A stretch of 6,249 bases of DNA from positions 3,106,324 through 3,112,572 of the forward strand of contig NZ_GL629647.1 in the NCBI RefSeq assembly GCF_000185845.1, read 5' to 3'. Origin of the DNA: Segatella salivae DSM 15606 (lineage in GTDB: Bacteria > Bacteroidota > Bacteroidia > Bacteroidales > Bacteroidaceae). Shown piece by piece: positions 1 to 4,739 of this stretch. Each line of letters begins with the position of its first letter. Within the stretch, counting starts at the first letter, position 1. The notes beneath the pieces were generated by a model. That model worked only from the letters and a program-made list of their open reading frames with translations. It made no database searches and was not told the origin of the DNA. The position numbers and the translations under genes were made by a program.

Positions 1-6
1 CCATTG

Positions 7-76
7 GGCAACACGGCAACAAATAACGCATAATGTTAAAAATGCAAAATGGCAATATAATGCCAATATTGGCAAT
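7..76. promoter_or_regulatory. GGCA half-site cluster with a perfect palindrome, probable operator or origin-like control site
   Basis: GGCAACA occurs twice in direct orientation (7-13 and 15-21). TGGCAAT occurs at 50-56 and again at 70-76, 20 bp apart. TGCCAATATTGGCA at 61-74 is a perfect 14-bp palindrome. GGCA (51-54) and TGCC (61-64) also form an inverted pair, so there are three regularly placed half-sites in the 50-76 stretch. The cluster lies just upstream of a promoter-like element and an operon that encodes three helix-turn-helix-type proteins, so an autoregulatory operator is the simplest reading. An iteron-like binding site for the replication protein is the alternative. The repeats are seen directly; the function is inferred. 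Confidence 0.45.
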
Positions 77-85
77 TTAATATTC

Positions 86-115
86 TTTCTAAAGCCCTAT
101 TTGTTAAGAACTTTG
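86..115 (+). promoter_or_regulatory. Putative Bacteroidetes-type promoter of the HTH/primase operon
   Basis: GAACTTTG at 108-115 matches the Bacteroidetes -7 consensus TAnnTTTG at all but its first base. A TTTC at 86-89, 18 bp upstream, could serve as the -33 element (consensus TTTG). Transcription would start near 120-122, giving a short leader before the ATG at 148. The palindrome at 61-74 lies just upstream of the -33 position, suitable for regulation by a DNA-binding protein. Confidence 0.45.
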
Positions 116-147
116 CAGCATTATTTCTAACAAAAAGACGGATACAT

Positions 148-564
148 ATGAATACAAAGAAACAAAACTCCGGAAGTAATGCAAAATTCTACGTTGTACT
201 TCCGACACTTGAAATCATGCTCTCCGCCAGCAAAAACTGCAAGCTAAGGGCAGGCTATGCCAATATGGAATATTCCAACTTTATGAAACACTGCAAGATG
301 CAGACCGACCTTCGTATCAACACTTATGCAAGATGTGCGGCAGCCTTCGATATGGACGTGCTCTTGATACATCTCCCCAAGGGTATGATTGAGTCCATGA
401 TAGCAACCACGCCCCATAAAAGCCTTCGCTTCTCCACAATGGAGCAGGAAGATCTCATCGTCATTCTCAATCGGCTGTGCAAGCTGGACAGTAGAAGATT
501 TAAGCAGCATCTTATGCAGTTATTGCACCAATTGGGGAAGGACTCTGAATTTCCAGACGGATGA
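148..564 (+). CDS. Small hypothetical protein with an HTH-like core, first gene of the operon
   Basis: This 138-residue protein is not one I can name. Residues about 40-78 carry a pattern reminiscent of the second half of an XRE-type helix-turn-helix domain: a Y-S-N-F segment, then T-Y-A-R-C-A-A-A-F-D-M-D-V and a hydrophobic strand ending in LPKG. Many small regulators read similarly (a helix, then 'ADALGxxV', then a strand). The C-terminal part (about 95-130) is predicted helical, with leucines and basic residues. There is no signal peptide or membrane segment. The ATG at 148 is the first in frame and follows an A-rich stretch rather than a Shine-Dalgarno site, as is usual in Bacteroidetes. 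It ends in a TGA followed directly by TAA, about 50 bp before the next gene. A regulator of excision or copy control is a guess from context. Confidence 0.7.
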   Translation: MNTKKQNSGSNAKFYVVLPTLEIMLSASKNCKLRAGYANMEYSNFMKHCKMQTDLRINTYARCAAAFDMDVLLIHLPKGMIESMIATTPHKSLRFSTMEQEDLIVILNRLCKLDSRRFKQHLMQLLHQLGKDSEFPDG

Positions 565-615
565 TAATCCACGGAGAGCAACTATTCAATCCTAAACTGA
601 AAAGAGAAGTGGCAT

Positions 616-1014
616 ATGACAGAAGAAGACAATTTACAAAAGACGGTAATTGCAGAGTTACGCTCACTAAGGAACGACATGGAGCGGATAGCCGGCTTTA
701 TCGTGGAAATGAGACGCGATTATTCCGTTTTGGAGGATAAGATGGAACTCAGTTCCTCCGACGTCATCAGACTCTTGGGCATTTCGCGGGCATCCCTTGC
801 CCGATGGAGGGACACCAACGCAATCCCGTTCAGGTATATATCATGCAACCACGTTGCCTATCCGTTCAAGGGACTTTACGTCGCCATCAAGAGCGGACGT
901 GCCTCCTTCAAGGGTTTCAGACGAGTGGAAGCCCTACAACGGCTCAACGCCTACAAGGATGGTGTCCTTAAAGGATATATGGGTGATGGTCAAACTTTAT
1001 TTGAGGAGCTATGA
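616..1014 (+). CDS. Coiled-coil plus helix-turn-helix DNA-binding protein (Orf2/excisionase-like)
   Basis: The protein has 132 residues. Residues about 5-45 form a charged, heptad-like helix (ELRSLRNDMERI and onward), probably for dimerisation. Residues about 44-75 form a MerR/excisionase-style helix-turn-helix (LSSSDVIRLLGISRASLARW, then a short turn and IPFRYI). The C-terminal part is basic and of unknown fold. Proteins of this shape accompany integrase and primase genes in Bacteroides mobilizable elements, where small HTH proteins act in excision or transcription control. The stop overlaps the start of the primase-helicase gene by four bases (ATGA at 1011-1014), a sign of translational coupling. 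An AGAGAAG stretch lies before the ATG. The HTH assignment is fairly safe; the exact role is inferred from neighbours. Confidence 0.75.
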   Translation: MTEEDNLQKTVIAELRSLRNDMERIAGFIVEMRRDYSVLEDKMELSSSDVIRLLGISRASLARWRDTNAIPFRYISCNHVAYPFKGLYVAIKSGRASFKGFRRVEALQRLNAYKDGVLKGYMGDGQTLFEEL

Positions 1015-3074
1015 ACATCAAAGAAGAAATACTGAGCCGAACCAACAAAGGACTGGATGTGTTCTGCTTCTATATGCCTATCGACTTTGTGCCAAAGCGC
1101 AATTTCCGAAATCCTATGTATGACGACAGGCGTGCATCGTGCAATATCTATCTCGACAACAAGTCCGGCTGCTACCGAATGAAGGACTTTGGCAACGATG
1201 CCTACTCCGGCGACTGCTTTTGGTTTGCAGCCACAATGCTCGGACTGGACGTGAGGAAAGACTTTGTTAAGGTGCTTGAAACCATAAATCGGGACTTGCA
1301 GCTGAATATTTGCATTGAAAGGAAAGAACATAGTAATCCCCACACAATGATGATGAAGCCTTGCAAACCACCCTTAGTACAACCACCTAACCAGCTCAAG
1401 AAGATGGAAGGTAAAAAATGGTACAAGCTAATTGAGCAATCTTTCAATGTCAAAGAACTAGACTATTGGGAGCAATACGGCATTGATGCTAAGACTCTGC
1501 AACGTTTTCATGTAAAGTCGCTTGCTCGCTATGAGTCTGTCTCCAATCAGGGAAAGCCGTTTACTCTTGGTTCTACACATGATGAGCCTATGTTTGGATA
1601 TAGCATGGGGAAGTTTGTAAAAGTCTATCGCCCTAAGAGTAAGCTGCGCTTTCTTTATGGGGGTGAGAAAGTGAACGACTATGTCTTTGGCTTCCAGCAG
1701 CTGCCCAGCAAAGGGGATGTTGTTTTCATCACAGGTGGGGAGAAAGACGTGCTTTCACTTTCGGCTCATGGTTTCAACGCCATCTGTTTCAACAGTGAGA
1801 CGGCACAGATTCCTGAGAATATCATCGAAGGATTGCAGCTTCGCTTTCAACACATTATTATATTGTACGATACGGACGAGACAGGTGTAAGGGAAGCTAA
1901 ACGGCAGACAGATGCATTTGCTCAATACAAGGTATTGAGTCTAACCTTACCATTGCAAGGGGGTAAGTCGGAGAAGGATATATCGGACTTCTTTGCCTTG
2001 GGCAATGAAGCAAAGGACTTGAAAGTGCTTCTTAATGATATGTTCACCAATATGTATGCACAGACGATGATGATATTGCAATCTTGTGAGATAGACTACG
2101 ATAATCCGCCAGACGCTTCAAAGTCGGTGGTGGCAGTAAATGGTGTTCCGCTTGGAACGCAGGACAATCTGTTTTGTATCACAGGTGGAGAAGGAACAGG
2201 CAAAAGCAACTACATTGCCGCCATCCTTGCTGGCACTCTTGGGAGAGAACGATTAAAGGCAGAGCAAACCTTGGGATTGGAAGTAACTGCCAACCCCAAA
2301 GGATTGGCTGTACTTCACTACGATACAGAGCAATCGGAGGCACAACTCTATAAGAACTTGGAGAAGACACTTCGCAGGGCTGGTATCAAGTCCGTGCCAG
2401 AGTTTTATCATTCCCTCTATCTAGCATCGCTATCACGCAAGGACAGACTGAAAATCATTCGTGAGAGTATGGACTTGTTTCATCACAAACACAGTGGAAT
2501 TCATCTTGTGGTCATTGACGGTATAGCAGACCTGATACGCTCCGCCAACGACGAAACAGAGAGTATAGCCATCGTGGACGAACTCTATCGATTGGCAGGA
2601 ATTTACAATACTTGTATCATTTGCGTACTCCATTTTGTACCCAACGGCATCAAACTCAGAGGACATATAGGGTCTGAACTGCAACGCAAGGCTGCGGGCA
2701 TTCTCTCCATCGAGAAAGATGACAATCCCGAATACTCGGTCGTCAAGGCATTGAAAGTGCGTGATGGAAGCCCGCTAGATGTGCCGATAATGCTTTTTGG
2801 ATGGGACAAGGAAGCCGATATGCACGTTTATCGTGGAGAAAAGTCGAAAGAGGATAAGGAAAAACGCAAGACCGATGAACTGTTGGCTGTTGTAAAGTCT
2901 GCATTCCGTGCCAAACTAAAGCTATCATATCAAGAGTTGTGCGATGTGTTGATGCGTGAAATGGAAATCAAGGATCGAACGGCAAAGAAGTACATTGCCT
3001 ATATGAAAGAGCAGCGTATCTTGTCGCAAGACACAAGTGGTAACTATCAAAAAGGAGAATTATGTCATACATAG
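1011..3074 (+). CDS. TOPRIM primase-like protein fused to a RecA/RepA-type AAA ATPase
   Basis: This 687-residue protein probably initiates or supports replication of the element. Residues about 30-80 align by eye with the CHC2 zinc domain of DnaG-type primases (DDR, then a Gly/Tyr segment, then SGD-x-F-x-F), but the usual Cys/His ligands are absent. A TOPRIM domain follows at about 236-300, with the catalytic Glu in GGEKD (242-246) and the metal-binding acidic pair in YDTDETG (286-292). A RecA/RepA-like ATPase comes next: Walker A GGEGTGKS (392-399), YDTEQS (437-442) and Walker B hydrophobics ending in Asp503 (HLVVID). The LHF (540-542) and SELQRKAAGIL (555-565) segments fit the end of a hexameric helicase core. 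A basic linker (611-622) leads to a probable winged-helix domain (about 622-680). It overlaps the HTH genes on both sides, consistent with one operon. No polymerase activity can be proven from sequence. Confidence 0.88.
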   Translation: MNIKEEILSRTNKGLDVFCFYMPIDFVPKRNFRNPMYDDRRASCNIYLDNKSGCYRMKDFGNDAYSGDCFWFAATMLGLDVRKDFVKVLETINRDLQLNICIERKEHSNPHTMMMKPCKPPLVQPPNQLKKMEGKKWYKLIEQSFNVKELDYWEQYGIDAKTLQRFHVKSLARYESVSNQGKPFTLGSTHDEPMFGYSMGKFVKVYRPKSKLRFLYGGEKVNDYVFGFQQLPSKGDVVFITGGEKDVLSLSAHGFNAICFNSETAQIPENIIEGLQLRFQHIIILYDTDETGVREAKRQTDAFAQYKVLSLTLPLQGGKSEKDISDFFALGNEAKDLKVLLNDMFTNMYAQTMMILQSCEIDYDNPPDASKSVVAVNGVPLGTQDNLFCITGGEGTGKSNYIAAILAGTLGRERLKAEQTLGLEVTANPKGLAVLHYDTEQSEAQLYKNLEKTLRRAGIKSVPEFYHSLYLASLSRKDRLKIIRESMDLFHHKHSGIHLVVIDGIADLIRSANDETESIAIVDELYRLAGIYNTCIICVLHFVPNGIKLRGHIGSELQRKAAGILSIEKDDNPEYSVVKALKVRDGSPLDVPIMLFGWDKEADMHVYRGEKSKEDKEKRKTDELLAVVKSAFRAKLKLSYQELCDVLMREMEIKDRTAKKYIAYMKEQRILSQDTSGNYQKGELCHT
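3052..3057 (+). promoter_or_regulatory. Shine-Dalgarno-like site of the downstream HTH gene
   Basis: AAGGAG lies four bases before the ATG at 3062, inside the end of the primase-helicase gene. Bacteroidetes seldom use Shine-Dalgarno pairing, so this site is unusual for the window. It supports the 3062 start and a coupled or boosted re-initiation on the overlapping gene. Confidence 0.5.
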
Positions 3075-3370
3075 ACCAAAGAACCGAAGATACATGGCAG
3101 AAACGCTTGTTTGACAAGCTGATGACTGTTGAGAGTAAACTTGACCATCTGCTGTTTTTGCAAGAGCAATCTGTCGATACGACCATTCACCCTCCATTGA
3201 AACCCGAATACTTGGACATCATCGACGTTTCCAAGATACTCAAAGTGGAGCAGAAGACCATCTATAACTGGGTTTGGGCAGGGAAAATCCCCTTTCTCAA
3301 GGCTAACGGTCGATTGCTTTTCCTTCGGGAAGAGATAGATGAAATGGTACGGAAGCGAGATGGCTGGTAA
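3062..3370 (+). CDS. Excisionase-family (HTH_17-type) DNA-binding protein
   Basis: The protein has 102 residues. Residues 8-36 form an amphipathic helix (QKRLFDKLMTVESKLDHLL) likely to dimerise. Residues about 51-100 give the classic excisionase/MerR-like domain: LDIIDVSKILKVEQKTIYNW as the helix-turn-helix, then AGKIPFLKANGR-LLFLREEID as wing and final helix. Such proteins bend DNA at attachment sites or act as small repressors in mobile elements. The gene overlaps the end of the primase-helicase by 13 bases and has a Shine-Dalgarno-like AAGGAG. It is the last gene of the operon, followed within 25 bases by a perfect inverted repeat that could be its binding site, a recombination site or a transcription stop. 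Family assignment is strong; a role in excision is inference. Confidence 0.85.
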   Translation: MSYIDQRTEDTWQKRLFDKLMTVESKLDHLLFLQEQSVDTTIHPPLKPEYLDIIDVSKILKVEQKTIYNWVWAGKIPFLKANGRLLFLREEIDEMVRKRDGW

Positions 3371-3642
3371 TTGATTTCCTGATTAGATTATTTTTGTTGT
3401 GTAAATGCAAGTGTTTACACAACAAAATAATTACCTTTACAAGTAAAAAGTTAGTTGCGGATTTACCGCTCACAAAGATAACAGTACTCGCTTATTTCTT
3501 TGATAAGGAATTTACCATATATTGTTTGAAACTATTGAACCGATAAAGATAGGGTTGCAGACAAAAAATATTTGTAATTTCTACATTTGATGCTACTTTT
3601 AATGGAAAATTCATCGCTTGCAATGATTTTTTCGGCATTTTC
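3371..3642. other. AT-rich non-coding spacer between the replication operon and the Abi locus
   Basis: I see no convincing gene here on either strand. It holds the 14-8-14 inverted repeat (3392-3427), then TTTAC words at 3414, 3436, 3462 and 3511 and inverse GTAAA words at 3401 and 3443. A small GCGG-ATTTA-CCGC hairpin lies at 3457-3469. Isolated TAnnTTTG matches occur on plus (TACATTTG, 3582-3589) and minus (CAAAGATA, 3473-3480), but neither has a well-placed -33 partner. The stretch could contain an attachment or recombination site; this is not shown. Confidence 0.5.
3392..3427. repeat. Perfect 14-bp inverted repeat with 8-bp spacer
   Basis: TTTTGTTGTGTAAA (3392-3405) and TTTACACAACAAAA (3414-3427) are exact reverse complements around the asymmetric spacer TGCAAGTG. 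The pairing continues outward through TTA/TAA if one extra T is bulged. No clear T-run follows on either strand beyond the arms, so it is not a textbook intrinsic terminator, although it may still end the operon transcript. The geometry also fits a tyrosine-recombinase core (two arms around a 6-8 bp spacer) or an operator for the excisionase-like protein encoded just upstream. Confidence 0.75.
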
Positions 3643-3672
3643 CTTGCGCATTCAAAAAAAAGTGTAACTTTG
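3643..3672 (+). promoter_or_regulatory. Bacteroidetes promoter of the Abi RNA/gene unit
   Basis: TAACTTTG at 3665-3672 is a full match to the Bacteroidetes -7 consensus TAnnTTTG. CTTG at 3643-3646, 18 bp upstream, matches three of four bases of the -33 TTTG. An A-run precedes the -7 box. The predicted start is about 3677-3681, immediately before the GC-rich hairpin, so the structured RNA would form the 5' end of the transcript. Confidence 0.7.
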
Positions 3673-3678
3673 CAGTCA

Positions 3679-3730
3679 ATATGACCTCCCACGCTTCTCA
3701 TCAGAACAGCGCACCCGGGGAGGTCTTCGA
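3679..3730 (+). ncRNA. Putative structured RNA upstream of the Abi_2 gene (abiF-RNA-like)
   Basis: A compact fold can be drawn. The outer stem pairs GACCTCCC (3683-3690) with GGGAGGTC (3718-3725), eight perfect pairs. The inner stem pairs CGC (3692-3694) with GCG (3709-3711) and TTCT (3695-3698) with AGAA (3703-3706), closed by a CATC loop with a two-base CA bulge. Bases 3712-3717 form an internal-loop strand. Positions 3681-3725 are 28/45 G+C, against 20/60 in 3601-3660, as expected for a structured RNA in an AT-rich region. It starts at the predicted transcription start. Conserved structured RNAs (the abiF RNA motif) are known near Abi_2 genes. By analogy it may act as an RNA antitoxin or cofactor of the HEPN protein, or regulate its expression in cis. 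I could not compare it with the published motif; ends are approximate. Confidence 0.55.
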
Positions 3731-3744
3731 GTTTATATACGGTT

Positions 3745-4698
3745 ATGAGGTACGAAAAGAAGCCCATAGACACATCTGAGCAGGTTAAAAAGTTATGCGA
3801 TCGAGGACTTAATATTGGAGACGAAAAACTTGCGTCCCAATATCTTTATAATATAAGTTATTATAGATTACGAGCATACACATACCCTTTTCAAAATAAC
3901 GGGGAAGGTGCTAATCACGAATTTCTGAGAAAGGACATTTCTTTTCAAGATGTGATAGACCTTTATTGTTTTGATAGGCGTTTACGCTCTTTAATCTTCA
4001 ATGCCATTGAAAAAATCGAGGTGGCATTAAGAACAAGAATCGCCTTAACTTATTCCGTTGATGAAAATGACGCCTTTTGGTTTCTCAATCATAAGTTATA
4101 CTTTCAGCACGATAAGTTTATCGCATTGACACGCAACGAGATTATAGATGATAAACCTGTTGTAGGGGATTTAATGAAAGAGGTCAAGCGAAGTAATGAG
4201 GAATTTATAGCTCATTATTATCAAAAGTATAGCGAACCTGCTTTTCCGCCAGCGTGGATGACCTTAGAGGTTGTTTCTATGGGAACATTGAGTAAGTTGT
4301 TTTTTGCTTTGGACAAGAATAATCCTTCTAGTAAAACAATCTGCAGAGATTTGGGACTATACAATGTCGATATTTTGAAGAATTGGATGCACGGTTTATC
4401 GTCTTTACGCAATACTTGTGCCCATCATAGTCGTGTATGGAATCGCCGCTTTACAATAGCCTTGAAGTTTCCTTATAGAACGAATTATCCTTTCTTGTCA
4501 AAGCAAGAAGCTGCAACGATAAGGGACAATAAGTTGTTTGCCTACTTATCTGTAATTTTGTATTTGCAGCAAATAATCAGTCCTGATAGCTCATTTAGAA
4601 AGAGTTTGCTCACCCTATTGGACAAATCTCCCAAATTGGTAGTTTTGAAAGATATGGGCTTTCCTGAAAAATGGAGAGAATACTCTTTGTGGAAATAA
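3745..4698 (+). CDS. Abi_2 family (AbiD/AbiF-like) HEPN abortive-infection protein
   Basis: The 317-residue length is usual for the Abi_2 family. Family hallmarks run in order: LYNISYYRLRAYTYPF (34-49), the DLYCFDRRLRSLIFNAIEKI helix (72-91) followed by VALRTRI, PPAWMTLEVVSMGTLSKLF (168-186), and SLRNTCAHHSRVWNRRF (220-236). The last contains R222-N-T-C-A-H227, an R-x4-H motif of the HEPN RNase superfamily. Abi_2 members cause phage-induced growth arrest or death, in AbiF-type systems probably by RNA cleavage. No signal peptide or membrane segment is seen. ATG 3745 is the first in-frame ATG after the stop at 3682; no Shine-Dalgarno site precedes it. The gene has its own promoter and structured leader, is AT-rich (13/60 G+C in 3841-3900) and faces the helicase gene. 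It looks like defence cargo. The family is near certain; pairing with the RNA as toxin-antitoxin is inference. Confidence 0.93.
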   Translation: MRYEKKPIDTSEQVKKLCDRGLNIGDEKLASQYLYNISYYRLRAYTYPFQNNGEGANHEFLRKDISFQDVIDLYCFDRRLRSLIFNAIEKIEVALRTRIALTYSVDENDAFWFLNHKLYFQHDKFIALTRNEIIDDKPVVGDLMKEVKRSNEEFIAHYYQKYSEPAFPPAWMTLEVVSMGTLSKLFFALDKNNPSSKTICRDLGLYNVDILKNWMHGLSSLRNTCAHHSRVWNRRFTIALKFPYRTNYPFLSKQEAATIRDNKLFAYLSVILYLQQIISPDSSFRKSLLTLLDKSPKLVVLKDMGFPEKWREYSLWK

Positions 4699-4705
4699 TA
4701 TAATA

Positions 4706-4735
4706 CGATGGTGTATCAATTATGATACACCATCG
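4706..4735. terminator. Bidirectional hairpin between convergent genes
   Basis: CGATGGTGTATCA (4706-4718) and TGATACACCATCG (4723-4735) are perfect 13-bp arms around an ATTA loop. The hairpin lies 7 bases after the Abi stop and 4 bases beyond the helicase-gene stop on the other strand. AT-rich sequence flanks it on both sides, though without a long T-run. Position and symmetry suggest it ends both transcripts. Confidence 0.75.
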
Positions 4736-4739
4736 CTAT

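Noticed and set aside
3392..3427. Inverted repeat considered as a CRISPR repeat or insertion-sequence end.
   Set aside because: It occurs only once, with no spacer array, transposase gene or target duplication.
3473..3480. CAAAGATA, a perfect minus-strand TAnnTTTG box that could drive antisense RNA into the HTH gene.
   Set aside because: No TTTG-like -33 element is found at the right distance and no gene lies downstream.
3492..3773. Minus-strand 93-codon frame across the Abi promoter and leader.
   Set aside because: It begins inside the Abi gene, has no promoter or known domain, and covers AT-rich non-coding DNA, the RNA and the promoter on the other strand.
3681..3779. A 32-codon frame beginning with ATG at the predicted transcript start and overlapping the Abi start.
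   Set aside because: Its sequence is mostly the structured RNA, it has no recognisable protein feature, and the ATG sits almost at the 5' end with no leader. It is most likely chance.
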